DNA of 32,034 bases from JALCLA01 sp965653565 (GCA_965653565.1 CBFHAI010000053.1:1-32034), one strand, 5' to 3'; positions 16,260 to 24,036 are shown, counted from the first letter of the stretch. The notes: a model not told the origin generated them from the sequence alone. Made by a program: numbers and translations.

Positions 16260-17045
16260 ATGCGCAGTTGGCTATGGCTGATTCTGTCCGGATGCAGCGC
16301 TGCGGCGCAGGCCGGCAGTCTGGTCGATGTGGAAGTGGTCGACCGCGAAAGCGGAACGGTGCTGCCGGTCTACGCGCAGCACACCAAGCAGTGGATCGCC
16401 GGCATGCCCGGCCATCGCTATTCGGTGCGGCTGGTCAATCAGAGCGGCGAGCGCGTGCTGGCGGTGCTGAGTGTCGATGGCGTGAACGCGGTCAGCGGCG
16501 AAACCGCGTCGACCCAGCAGACCGGTTACGTGCTCGAACCTTGGCAGCGCACCGAAATCTCCGGCTGGCGCAAGGATATGTCGCAGGTGGCCGCCTTCGA
16601 ATTCACCGCGCTGAGCAATAGTTACGCGGCGCGCACCGGACGGCCGGGCAATGTCGGCGTGATCGGCGTAGCGGTGTTCCGCGAACGCCGGCCGGTGCAT
16701 CCGGGCTACGACTACGAACAGTCGATCGGCCGGCAGGCCGAACGTCCGCGCCGCGAAGCGCCGGCCAGTAGCGCGGGTGCGCCGGCGTCGAGCAGCGATT
16801 CGATGGCGCGCGGCCCGGTGCCGCCGTCGCCGGCACCGCAGGAATCGCTCGGCACCGGCCATGGCGCACGCGAATGGAGCCACGCCCGGCAAGTGGCGTT
16901 CGAGCGCGAGAGCACGTCGCCGTTCGAAGTGATCGCGCTCAACTACGACAGCTATCCGAACCTGGTGGCGATGGGCGTCATTGCGCAGCCGTATCGCCGC
17001 GGCGCGCCCGACCCGTTCCCGATCGGCTTCGTACCCGATCCCTGA
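16260..17045 (+). CDS. Secreted protein of unknown function
   Basis: I do not recognise a family. The 261-residue product begins with a clear signal peptide (MRSWLWLILSGCSAAAQA, probable cleavage before G-S). The mature part splits in two. About residues 20-145 are a compact, beta-rich segment that starts SLVDVEVVDRESGTVLPVY and includes HRYSVRLVNQSGERVLAVLSVDGVN, suggestive of an extracytoplasmic beta-sandwich. The rest, from about 150, is rich in Pro, Ser, Arg and Ala, and ends with FEVIALNYDSYPNLVAMGVI and GFVPDP. GAGGAG seven bases before ATG 16260 decides the start over the in-frame ATG at 16245. It is divergent from the large kinase, sharing a 140-bp promoter region, so joint regulation is possible. 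It ends at a strong hairpin. Confidence 0.8.
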   Translation: MRSWLWLILSGCSAAAQAGSLVDVEVVDRESGTVLPVYAQHTKQWIAGMPGHRYSVRLVNQSGERVLAVLSVDGVNAVSGETASTQQTGYVLEPWQRTEISGWRKDMSQVAAFEFTALSNSYAARTGRPGNVGVIGVAVFRERRPVHPGYDYEQSIGRQAERPRREAPASSAGAPASSSDSMARGPVPPSPAPQESLGTGHGAREWSHARQVAFERESTSPFEVIALNYDSYPNLVAMGVIAQPYRRGAPDPFPIGFVPDP

Positions 17046-17092
17046 TCGGCACCGATCGCGCCCTCGGCGCGGGAAAGGCGAACCCGAAAACG

Positions 17093-17122
17093 CAGACGGG
17101 CCGGATAATTCCGGCCCGTCTG
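17093..17122. terminator. 13-bp hairpin between convergent genes
   Basis: A perfect 13-bp stem (17093-17105 with 17110-17122, core AGACGGGCCGGA) closes a TAAT loop. It lies between the stops of the secreted-protein gene and the entericidin-like gene, 47 and 22 bases away. On the minus strand it is followed by CGTTTTC, a short T run; on the plus strand there is none. It is probably a shared terminator. Confidence 0.75.
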
Positions 17123-17144
17123 GCTTAGGACACAGTCGACTGGA

Positions 17145-17276
17145 TCAGTCGGCAGCGTCTTGCACTTCCTCACCCGCCTTCTCGATGTCCTTGCCGGCGC
17201 CTTCGACGGTGTTGCAGCCGCTGAGCACCATCGCGGCCATCAGGGCCAGCAGCAGAACCGAAAGATTGCGTTTCAT
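17145..17276 (-). CDS. Entericidin A/B-family small lipoprotein
   Basis: This is a 43-residue lipoprotein. It begins MKRNLSVLLLALMAAMV and has the lipobox LSGC with the lipidated Cys at position 21, followed by NTVEGAGKDIEKAGEEVQD. The GxGxDIxxxGExIxxA pattern is the entericidin signature. Entericidins are tiny membrane lipoproteins, in Escherichia coli the antidote and toxin of a bacteriolytic pair; in other bacteria the role is mostly unknown. Only one copy is here, so no toxin-antidote pair is visible. AAGGAG seven bases before the ATG is a strong ribosome site. It ends close to a strong hairpin. It follows the arginase gene on the same strand by 100 bp but probably has its own promoter. 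Confidence 0.92.
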   Translation of the reverse strand: MKRNLSVLLLALMAAMVLSGCNTVEGAGKDIEKAGEEVQDAAD

Positions 17277-17376
17277 AAAACGTCTCCTTGGTGGGGTACG
17301 GCAACGCGAGTTTAACCATTCAGCGAAGGCCGGGAAGCCGGCGGCGGCCGCCTCGTTCGAGCTTCCTTCACATTCG

Positions 17377-18297
17377 TCAACTGCGCATAAGCGTCGACTT
17401 GCCGAACAGGCTTTCCACCAGATCCACCGCCAGCCGCGCGGTCTCGTTGCGGTTGTCGAAGGCCGGGTTGAGTTCGACGATATCGAGCGAGGCCATCAGT
17501 CCGGTGTCGGCGATCATTTCCATCACCAACTGCGATTCGCGATAGCTCGGGCCCCCTTTAACCGTGGTGCCGACACCCGGCGCGATGCCCGGATCGAGGA
17601 AATCGACATCGAAGCTCACGTGCAGATGGGTGTCGGCGTCGACGCCGTCGAGCGCTTCTTCCATCGCGCGCTTCATGCCGATTTCGTCGATGTAGCGCAT
17701 GTCGTAGATATCCAGCCCCATCTCGTGCACCAGACGCCGCTCGCCTTCATCCACCGAGCGGATGCCGATCTGGCGGATTTGATCGGGCCGCAGCGCCGGC
17801 GAGTCGCCGCCGATATGGGTCAACTCGCGCGGCCCGTGTCCGCATAGACAGGCAACCGGCATGCCGTGGACGTTGCCCGACGGCGTGATGAGGCTGGTGT
17901 TGAAATCGGCGTGCGCATCGAGCCAGAGCACGCGCAGTTTGCGTCCGCGTTCGCGGCACCAGCGCGCGATCGCGGTGATCGACCCCATCGCCAGGCAGTG
18001 ATCGCCGCCGAGCATGATCGGCAGGCGGCCGCCGGCGAGTTCGTCGTAGACGGCCTGCATCACCAGTCGGTTCCATTCGACCACCTCGACCAGATGCCGA
18101 TAGCCCGATTGCGGCGGCTGCCACGGGTTGGACGGACCGACGAGATTGCCGCGATCGACGACCTCCAGCCCGCGCTCGCGCAAGGCCTCCGCCAGGCCGG
18201 CGACGCGCAAGGCTTCCGGTCCCATCGAGGCGCCGCGATGGCCGGCGCCGATGTCGGTGGGCACGCCGATCAGGCTGATGGGCGGGATGGGTTTCAT
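17377..18297 (-). CDS. rocF: Arginase
   Basis: This 306-residue binuclear manganese hydrolase should convert L-arginine to ornithine and urea. The metal ligands are all present: H100 in GGDH, D127, H129 and D131 in LDAHADFN, and D230 and D232 in SFDVDFLDP. GGDHCLAMGS and NVHGMP, with the substrate-binding segment after the DAHAD motif, fit true arginases (rocF type) better than agmatinases, as does the late SLDIVELNP. ATG 18297 is chosen because the conserved strand ISLIGVP follows at once; the frame runs 20 residues further upstream without homology. It lies 102 bp downstream of the Hpt gene on the same strand. No urease or ornithine gene is nearby. Confidence 0.94.
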   Translation of the reverse strand: MKPIPPISLIGVPTDIGAGHRGASMGPEALRVAGLAEALRERGLEVVDRGNLVGPSNPWQPPQSGYRHLVEVVEWNRLVMQAVYDELAGGRLPIMLGGDHCLAMGSITAIARWCRERGRKLRVLWLDAHADFNTSLITPSGNVHGMPVACLCGHGPRELTHIGGDSPALRPDQIRQIGIRSVDEGERRLVHEMGLDIYDMRYIDEIGMKRAMEEALDGVDADTHLHVSFDVDFLDPGIAPGVGTTVKGGPSYRESQLVMEMIADTGLMASLDIVELNPAFDNRNETARLAVDLVESLFGKSTLMRS

Positions 18298-18399
18298 CGC
18301 AGCACCCCGTTGGCAAACAGAAAAAGCATGGCCGACATCCTGCAAAGAGAGCCTCAAGGATATCGGCTGCGCTGCGCCGATGCAGGGCTCGACGCGCCG

Positions 18400-18753
18400 C
18401 TAGAGCTCGCCCTCGGCCGGCAATGAGGCGGCGCGCAGCGATTCCTGCAGCGTGCGCATCAAGGGTTCGAGTTCGACGCACAGCTCGATCGGATCGCCGC
18501 GCTTCTCGGGCGGCAGGTTCAGCCATTGCACCCAGCGTTTTTCCAGCTCGCGCGCCATTTCGCCCATCGCTTCGTAGCCATAGGCGCCGCCCGATCCGCT
18601 CAACTGGTGCAATTGCCGCCGCAGCGATTGCGCATGCGGCTCGGCCTCGGCGCCGGCCAGCACCGCGCGCCACTCGACTTCGAGCGCTTGGCACTTTTCC
18701 GGCAAGGCTTCGCGATACATGCGCTGCAGTGCTTCGAATCCTTCCACGCCCAC
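18400..18753 (-). CDS. Stand-alone Hpt (histidine phosphotransfer) protein
   Basis: This small helical protein of about 117 residues carries the Hpt signature LRRQLHQLSGSGGAYGYEAM, with the phosphate-carrying His at about H49, followed by MARELEKRW. Such proteins shuttle phosphate between receiver domains. The start is uncertain: there is no ATG before the conserved first helix (FEALQRMYREAL), and I give the GTG at 18753; another GTG lies at 18747 and the open frame reaches a TTG at 18813. None has a good ribosome site. It stands downstream of tRNA-Thr and upstream of arginase, with no kinase beside it; the closest kinase without a receiver is the large one 2 kb away. Confidence 0.8.
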   Translation of the reverse strand: MGVEGFEALQRMYREALPEKCQALEVEWRAVLAGAEAEPHAQSLRRQLHQLSGSGGAYGYEAMGEMARELEKRWVQWLNLPPEKRGDPIELCVELEPLMRTLQESLRAASLPAEGEL

Positions 18754-18873
18754 CCCGATCGTTTGCGCGCCGTTCCCCCGGCATCGACCCGAATGGTTGC
18801 GGCTTGCGCGCAATGAAGCAAGTCGCGCTGCGACACGGGCGCGCTTCGAAAGGCCGAGGTTGGTGCGCAGGAG

Positions 18874-18949
18874 TGGTGCCGACAGTCCGAATCGAACGGA
18901 CGACCTACCGCTTACAAGGCGGTTGCTCTACCGACTGAGCTATGCCGGC
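18874..18949 (-). tRNA. tRNA-Thr (anticodon TGT)
   Basis: Read on the minus strand, the 76-base sequence folds as a complete cloverleaf. The acceptor stem is GCCGGCA paired with TGTCGGC, with A73 and an encoded CCA. The D arm contains AGCTCAGTCGGTAGAGC. The anticodon stem ACCGC/GCGGT holds the loop CTTGTAA, giving anticodon TGT. The T arm has the GTTCGATTC loop. It decodes ACA and other ACN codons by wobble. It follows the SPOR-protein gene by 65 bp and may belong to the plsY-birA-coaX transcript. Confidence 0.97.
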
Positions 18950-19014
18950 GCGGCGGGAATTCTAGCAGCATGGTCGCGATACAGATCGGCCGGCGGTGCG
19001 GCCGCGGCGCGCCG

Positions 19015-19686
19015 CTACTCGCAGGGCATGCTCTGGCTATCGACGCCGGCGTAGCCGCCGAGGCGCTCGCGCCAGTCGAAATCGGGGCTGGCGGCCAGTT
19101 CGATCCAGTAGTTCGGGATCTCCTCGGTGCGCTCCTGCAGTTCCGGCGTGAAACCGAGCGCTTCGACTTCGCGCTTGCGGGTGTCGGCGTTGCCGCGATC
19201 GCGGAACAGGCCGAGCGAAATCGTGTTTTCCTGATCGCCGGCGGTGACGACGTAGTAATCGCGCAGACCCTGGCTCGACAGTTCGCGCGCCGAGGCCAGC
19301 GCCGCTTCGCGTGTGCCCTGCGCCGGCAGATAAACCCAGAAGCCGCGATTGGTCAGCACGCGGCTTTCGCGGAACTGGATGCGGCTGACGGCCGGCGACA
19401 GCGCATTGATCGCGCGGCGCAGGTCGGCCTGGGTCAGGAACGGGCCGATCTGCAGGCAGCGCTGGTCGATCGGAATGCCGACGTCGGCCGGCTGTCCGAC
19501 GGCTTCGGCGTCGGCGCTGATCGCGCCGGTGTCGGGCGCTTCGGTTTCGCTCAGCAATTGCAATGGCGCGACGCCCGGGTCGACCGTGGCCGGCACCGCC
19601 TCGGGCGGCGGCGTGCGCAGCCACCACCAGGCGGCGACACCGAGATTCATCAGCAGCAGGGAGAGCAGCAGCGCGCGCGCGAGCAT
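19015..19686 (-). CDS. Membrane-anchored SPOR-domain-like protein
   Basis: The 223-residue product starts with a hydrophobic anchor (about 2-24, MLARALLLSLLLMNLGVAAWWWL), a Pro/Ala/Glu-rich periplasmic linker, and a C-terminal region from about 77 with the pattern of a SPOR domain: CLQIGPFLTQADLRRAINAL, then RGFWVYLPAQGTREAALASARELSSQGLRDYYVV and SLGLFRDRGNAD. SPOR domains bind peptidoglycan stripped of stem peptides, usually at division sites; whether this one does is not shown. It lies 73 bp after coaX. In Pseudomonas a SPOR-domain gene also follows birA-coaX, as I recall, supporting the assignment. Confidence 0.82.
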   Translation of the reverse strand: MLARALLLSLLLMNLGVAAWWWLRTPPPEAVPATVDPGVAPLQLLSETEAPDTGAISADAEAVGQPADVGIPIDQRCLQIGPFLTQADLRRAINALSPAVSRIQFRESRVLTNRGFWVYLPAQGTREAALASARELSSQGLRDYYVVTAGDQENTISLGLFRDRGNADTRKREVEALGFTPELQERTEEIPNYWIELAASPDFDWRERLGGYAGVDSQSMPCE

Positions 19687-19759
19687 CGATGGATTGGAGC
19701 CGGGGGCCGCGATTCGGGGAAGCGGCGATTCTACCCGGTCGACCTCGGCCCGGTCGGCC

Positions 19760-20506
19760 TCAACCGCGCTCGCCTGCGGCAGACGCCCAGCGCGCCAGGC
19801 CGTGCAGCACCAGATCGTCGATCCGTTGGTGCGGCGGCAGCCACGGCTGCAATTCCGCCGCGCCGCCGCCGGTCAGCAGCAAGGCCGGCGCGATACCGGC
19901 GACGCCTTCGAGCTCGGCGGCGCTGCGTTCGACCAGCGCCGCCGCCCCGAGCACGGCGCCGCTGGCGACGGCGTCTTCGGTGTTGGTGGCGAAGCGTGCG
20001 ATGCGTCCGGCCGCGACATCGAGCCGGGGCGCGCGCACGAGCAGCGCGGCGCGCGCGATCTCGGGCGTCGGTGCGATCAGGCCGCCGAGATGCCGGCCAT
20101 CGGGCAACAGCGCATCGATCGTCAGCGCGGTGCCGACGCTGACGATCAACGTCGCGCTGGGCGAACGATGATGCGCCGCGAGCAGGTTGAGCCAGCGATC
20201 GACGCCGAGACGCGTGGCGTCGGCATAGGCGATGCGTACGCCGAGGGCCTGCGATCGGGTGGTGACTCGCTCGGGAACGATGCAGTGTCGCGCGAGCGCG
20301 GCGGCGACTTTCTCGATGACGGTGTCGGGCGCTACGGCGGCCAGCCACGCGTGCGAAACCGCTCGGGCATTTGCTGCGAGCCATGCCTCGAACATCGCTG
20401 CGAACGCGTCGTCGGCCAGCGCGAACGTCGCGGTTTCACCGAGCATCCCATCGCGATCGATCGCGGCCTTCAGGCGCGTATTGCCGACATCGAGCAGCAG
20501 CTTCAT
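19760..20506 (-). CDS. coaX: Type III pantothenate kinase
   Basis: CoaX phosphorylates pantothenate in the first step of coenzyme A synthesis. This 248-residue protein begins LLLDVGNTRLKAA with the Asp of the ASKHA-fold phosphate loop (D6) and T10, and contains GVDRWLNLLAA, the SVGTALTIDALLPDGRHLGG loop and LLTGGGA. Length and motifs fit the type III family, which is feedback-resistant and needs a monovalent cation. ATG 20506 overlaps the birA stop as ATGA, predicting coupled translation. Confidence 0.95.
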   Translation of the reverse strand: MKLLLDVGNTRLKAAIDRDGMLGETATFALADDAFAAMFEAWLAANARAVSHAWLAAVAPDTVIEKVAAALARHCIVPERVTTRSQALGVRIAYADATRLGVDRWLNLLAAHHRSPSATLIVSVGTALTIDALLPDGRHLGGLIAPTPEIARAALLVRAPRLDVAAGRIARFATNTEDAVASGAVLGAAALVERSAAELEGVAGIAPALLLTGGGAAELQPWLPPHQRIDDLVLHGLARWASAAGERG

Positions 20507-21285
20507 GCCGGACGCAGGCTCACATCGGCGCTATGGAAAACGCGCAGGCCCTGGTCGAGCAGCACACGCAAACCACCGTCGGGAGCCACGCCCTGCGCCA
20601 CGCCCCGGTGTTCGCGTTCGCCGGCCTGCACCAGGACGCGCCGGCCGGCGAGCGCGTCGAGCGCGTCCCAGCGTTCGACGAAGGCGTCGAAACCGTTGGC
20701 CTCGAACTGGATCAGGGCCGCGACGATTTCGTCGATCAAGCGCGCCGCCAGCCGATTGCGCGACACATCGCAATCGAGCTCGGCCAGATCGATCCAGGGC
20801 TGATCGATGCCGGCGGCCGCCGCCTGCGGCATGCGCACGTTGACGCCGACGCCGATCACGGCGGCATCGTGCGCCAATTCGATCAGCAGGCCGCCGAGTT
20901 TGCGTCCGTGCGCCACCAGATCGTTCGGCCATTTGACGCCGACCGCCGCCGCGCCGATCGCGCGCAGCGCCTCGGCGCAGGCGACACCGATCGCGAGGCT
21001 CAATCCGCCGAGCGCGCGCGGCCCCGCTGCGAATCGCCAATACAAGGAAAAATACAGGTTGGCGCCGGGCGGCGAAGCCCAAGTGCGCCCGCGCCTGCCG
21101 CGACCGGCCGATTGCGCTTCGGCCAGCAGCACCGAGCCTGTCGTTTGCGTGTGGCCGCGGCGCAGCAGTTCGGCGTTGGTCGAGTCGATGTCGTCGCGCA
21201 CTTCGAGCGCACCGATGCGGTCGCGCGTCGACGGCGACATCGCTTGCAGGATGCGCTCGGGCTGCAGTTTTTCGTCGGCGCTCAT
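20503..21285 (-). CDS. birA: Biotin--[acetyl-CoA-carboxylase] ligase, repressor domain absent
   Basis: This 260-residue enzyme makes biotinyl-AMP and attaches biotin to the carboxyl-carrier protein of acetyl-CoA carboxylase. DSTN (34-37), the biotin loop GRGRRGR (61-67), ANLYFSLYW, VKWPNDLV and RKLGGLLIEL are the family signatures. A C-terminal SH3-like segment (ALAGRRVLVQAG...) completes the group-I fold. The N-terminal winged-helix repressor domain of E. coli BirA is missing: conserved ligase sequence starts within 30 residues of the ATG. It should therefore not regulate the bio operon. The start at 21285 overlaps the plsY stop as ATGA; the longer frame upstream is antisense-like shadow over plsY. 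Confidence 0.95.
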   Translation of the reverse strand: MSADEKLQPERILQAMSPSTRDRIGALEVRDDIDSTNAELLRRGHTQTTGSVLLAEAQSAGRGRRGRTWASPPGANLYFSLYWRFAAGPRALGGLSLAIGVACAEALRAIGAAAVGVKWPNDLVAHGRKLGGLLIELAHDAAVIGVGVNVRMPQAAAAGIDQPWIDLAELDCDVSRNRLAARLIDEIVAALIQFEANGFDAFVERWDALDALAGRRVLVQAGEREHRGVAQGVAPDGGLRVLLDQGLRVFHSADVSLRPA

Positions 21286-21935
21286 TCGGCCCGCCTGCGC
21301 GAGAACCAGCGCGACCACAGACGCACGCGCTCGAAACGGTGTTCGTTGCCGGCCGCCAATCGCCGGAGGTTGGCGCGATGCGTGAACACGATGAAGCTCA
21401 CCGCCGCCAGCGCGAAGGCCAAGCGCGGATCGGAGAGATCGCGCGCTCCGCTCCACCAGGCCAGCGGCAGCAGCGACAGCGCGGCGCAGATCGTCGAGAG
21501 GCCGACGTAACCGGTGGCCGTCAATACGAGCAGCCACACGATCAGCAAGACCGGCACGCTGAGCGGCCACAGCACGAGCAATCCGCCGGCCAATGTTGCG
21601 GCGCCTTTTCCGCCGCGAAAGCCGAAGAACACCGGCCAGGTGTGCCCGATGGCCGCAGCCATCACGCAGGCCAGTCCCAGCGCGAGCGGCGAAACTGGAG
21701 AATCGCTCGCGGCCAGCGTCAGCCCGAGCCAGCCGGCGAGCGCGCCTTTGCCGATATCGATCAGCACGACCGCGAGCGCGAACTTCCAGCCGAGCGTGCG
21801 CAGCGCATTGGTGCCGCCGGCATTGCCGCTGCCGCGCGTGCGGATATCGATGCCGACCGCGCGCCCCACCAGCAGGCTGCCGGACAGCGAACCGAGTAGA
21901 TAGGCGAGCGATAGCGCGAGCAGCGACGACATCAT
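21282..21935 (-). CDS. plsY: Acyl-phosphate:glycerol-3-phosphate acyltransferase
   Basis: PlsY is an inner-membrane enzyme that transfers the acyl group of acyl-phosphate to glycerol-3-phosphate, the first acylation in phospholipid synthesis. The 217-residue protein has about five to seven membrane segments and the three family motifs: SGSLLVGR with DIRTRGSGNAGGTNALRTLG, GHTWPVFFGFRGGKGAATLAG, and the C-terminal HRANLRRLAAGNEHRF. A second Met lies one codon in; either may start. It is 49 bp downstream of the fused fatty-acid-kinase gene and overlaps birA by ATGA. The usual acyl-phosphate supplier PlsX is not in the window. Confidence 0.96.
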   Translation of the reverse strand: MMSSLLALSLAYLLGSLSGSLLVGRAVGIDIRTRGSGNAGGTNALRTLGWKFALAVVLIDIGKGALAGWLGLTLAASDSPVSPLALGLACVMAAAIGHTWPVFFGFRGGKGAATLAGGLLVLWPLSVPVLLIVWLLVLTATGYVGLSTICAALSLLPLAWWSGARDLSDPRLAFALAAVSFIVFTHRANLRRLAAGNEHRFERVRLWSRWFSRRRAE

Positions 21936-21984
21936 CCGCGCAGTGTTTCAGACGCCCGCCGCCGATGCCAGCGGCCAGGTTGCG

Positions 21985-23799
21985 TCAGGACGCTTCCTGC
22001 ATCGACGCGACCAGCGCCTGCGGCCCGGCATGCGCGCCGATCGCGGGGCCGGCCTCCACCAGCCAGGCATCGACGCAATCGAGCCGTTCGCGCAACGCGG
22101 CGAGCAGCGCGGCGCCGTCGTCGGCGCAATCGCAATGGCCGACCAGCACGCGCCAGCGCTTGCCCGGCGACAGGCGTTTGGCGACGTAGGCGGCAAAGCG
22201 TCGCGGTGCGTCGCTGCGGCCCCACAGCGCGCCGTTGATGCCGAGCTTGCCATCGGCGCGCACTTTCGCGATCGGCGTGACGCCGAGCCATTCCACCACC
22301 GGTTTCGACCACGCCGGAACCCGCCCGCCGCGCACGCCGAAACTGATGTCGCGCGCCAATGCGTAGGTATGGGTGAGCGGGCGCAGTCGCTCCACGGTGG
22401 CGACGATGCCGGCGGCATCCATGCCGCCGCGCGCCGCCTCGGCCGCGGCGATCGCGAGCAGGCCCTGCCCGCATGAGGCGTGACCGGTGTCGACGACGCG
22501 GGCCCTCACCGCATCGACGCGCGCCGCCGCGGTCTCGCCCGATTGCAGCGTGCCGCTGACGGCGCGCGAAATGCCGACGTAAACCAGCGCCGGATGATGC
22601 GTGAGCAGGAATTCGAACTGGCGGCGGAAATCGCCGGGCGGTGGCTGCGAGGTCTGCGGCAACACCGGCGAACTGCGCAATCGCGCGTAGAACTCACCGG
22701 TCGAGATCGACACCTTGTCGAGAAAATCCTCGTCGCCGAAATTGACCCGCACCGGCACCATGTGGATGTCGAGACGATCGCAGATCTCGCGCGGCAGATC
22801 GGCGCCGCTGTCGGTGACGATCGCCACCGCGTCGGCGCGCAGCGCAGTGCGATGCTGCGCCAGCATGTCTTCGGCCTTGCGCGCGCTCACCTTGCCGAAG
22901 CGCGCCGCCGCTTCGAACAGTGCGCAGGGTTCGCCGACATGCGCATGCACGCGCACGCGGCGCTCGCTGCCGGCGACCACGATGCTGCCCGCACCGGCCA
23001 CGACCAGCGCCGCGCGCACGGCGTCGCGATCGAGCCCGTCGCCGGTGAGCAGGCATTCGGTGCACCAGCGCTGTGCCGGGTCGATATGTTCGTGCAGGTG
23101 TTCGCCGGCGAATTCGTGGCTTTCTTCGAGCGGCAGGATTTCGCCTTCCTCGCCGGTGACGAGGTAGTGCTGGATGCCTTCGAGCAGATCGACGAAACCC
23201 TGCGCGCCGGCATCCACCACGCCGGCCTGGCGCAGCACGGCAAGCTGGCGCGGCGTATCGGCGAGCGCGACGCGCGCGCGCTGCACCGCCAAGGCGAAGC
23301 CGGCCTGCATATCGAGCATGCCGCTCGCGACCTGCGCGCTGAAGGATTCGGCGAAGGCGCGGATCACGCTCAGGATCGTGCCTTCGCGCGGCTCGGCCAA
23401 TGCGCCGCGCGCCTGCTGCGAGCCGGCGAGTGCGGCGCGCGCCAGCGTGGCCGGCGTCAGCACGCGATCGTTGCCCGCCACTTCGCCCGCGCCTTGCAGG
23501 AACTGCGCGAGGATGGCGCCGGAATTGCCGCGCGCGCCGTCGATCGCATCGTCGGCCACCTGTTGCAGAAGTTCACCGGCCGAACGCGCGCGCCGGCTCA
23601 GGCTGCCGGCCAACACGGTGCCCAGGGTGAAGGCCAGGTTGCTGCCGGTGTCGCCGTCGGGCACCGGAAAAACATTGATCTTGTTGAGCGCTTCGCGGCG
23701 CGAAATCACGCGCTGCATGCCGGCGATCAGTGCGCGGCGCAGCGCCGGCGCGGTGATGCGCGCGGTGTTCGGCAAGGCGGGTTGCGGGAGGACGAGCAT
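21985..23799 (-). CDS. Fatty acid kinase: FakA (DAK2/DhaL)-FakB (DegV) fusion
   Basis: The 604-residue protein joins two partners that are separate in Firmicutes. Residues about 15-200 are the DhaL/DAK2 kinase domain, with NKINVFPVPDGDTGSN (magnesium-binding D48 and D50) and GARGNSGAILAQ. About 205-320 match the FakA middle domain, with C246, H285 and H287 at positions resembling its zinc ligands. From about 326 a complete DegV/FakB fold begins: AIVTDSGADLP (D330), QTSQPPPGDF, GISRAVSGTLQS, VDTGHASCGQG, VRGGRVPAWSKP, VGHCDC and IGAHAGPQA. The known reaction is ATP-dependent phosphorylation of a FakB-bound fatty acid to acyl-phosphate. FakA's own C-terminal domain, which docks FakB, is absent. 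plsY, which uses acyl-phosphate, follows after 49 bp. ATG 23799 is the first plausible start; the frame opens further upstream. Confidence 0.88.
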   Translation of the reverse strand: MLVLPQPALPNTARITAPALRRALIAGMQRVISRREALNKINVFPVPDGDTGSNLAFTLGTVLAGSLSRRARSAGELLQQVADDAIDGARGNSGAILAQFLQGAGEVAGNDRVLTPATLARAALAGSQQARGALAEPREGTILSVIRAFAESFSAQVASGMLDMQAGFALAVQRARVALADTPRQLAVLRQAGVVDAGAQGFVDLLEGIQHYLVTGEEGEILPLEESHEFAGEHLHEHIDPAQRWCTECLLTGDGLDRDAVRAALVVAGAGSIVVAGSERRVRVHAHVGEPCALFEAAARFGKVSARKAEDMLAQHRTALRADAVAIVTDSGADLPREICDRLDIHMVPVRVNFGDEDFLDKVSISTGEFYARLRSSPVLPQTSQPPPGDFRRQFEFLLTHHPALVYVGISRAVSGTLQSGETAAARVDAVRARVVDTGHASCGQGLLAIAAAEAARGGMDAAGIVATVERLRPLTHTYALARDISFGVRGGRVPAWSKPVVEWLGVTPIAKVRADGKLGINGALWGRSDAPRRFAAYVAKRLSPGKRWRVLVGHCDCADDGAALLAALRERLDCVDAWLVEAGPAIGAHAGPQALVASMQEAS

Positions 23800-23961
23800 G
23801 CGAGCCCGAGTGTGCCGAACGGTGCGCGCCGGCGTCTTGCTGCGCTGCAGCGCGGAAGCGGAACGGGACGGACATCGCATCGCGGGAACTTTCCTGCGAC
23901 GAAACGAATCGGTGATCGGGTCCGCCGAGGGCAAGGCGGAGCAGGACGGGCTAGACTGTCG

Positions 23962-23989
23962 CGTAACCTTTCGACGCCCGCGTGCATCT
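23962..23989 (+). promoter_or_regulatory. ECF-sigma-like promoter of the small secreted-protein gene
   Basis: CGTAACC (23962-23968), a 16-base spacer and CATCT (23985-23989) match the AAC-motif -35 and CGTCT-like -10 of extracytoplasmic-function sigma promoters. It ends 47 bases before the ATG at 24037. The stretch AACCTTTCGNCGCCCG is shared with the site upstream of mtfA. Confidence 0.45.
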
Positions 23990-24036
23990 GTAATTCGAGT
24001 GCCGGCCCAGACCGGCCCGACCCCGGGGAAAATCTC

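Noticed and set aside
21286..21570. N-terminal extension of BirA that might supply the missing repressor domain
   Set aside because: It is an out-of-frame shadow of plsY, Arg/Ala/Gly-rich and without helix-turn-helix features.
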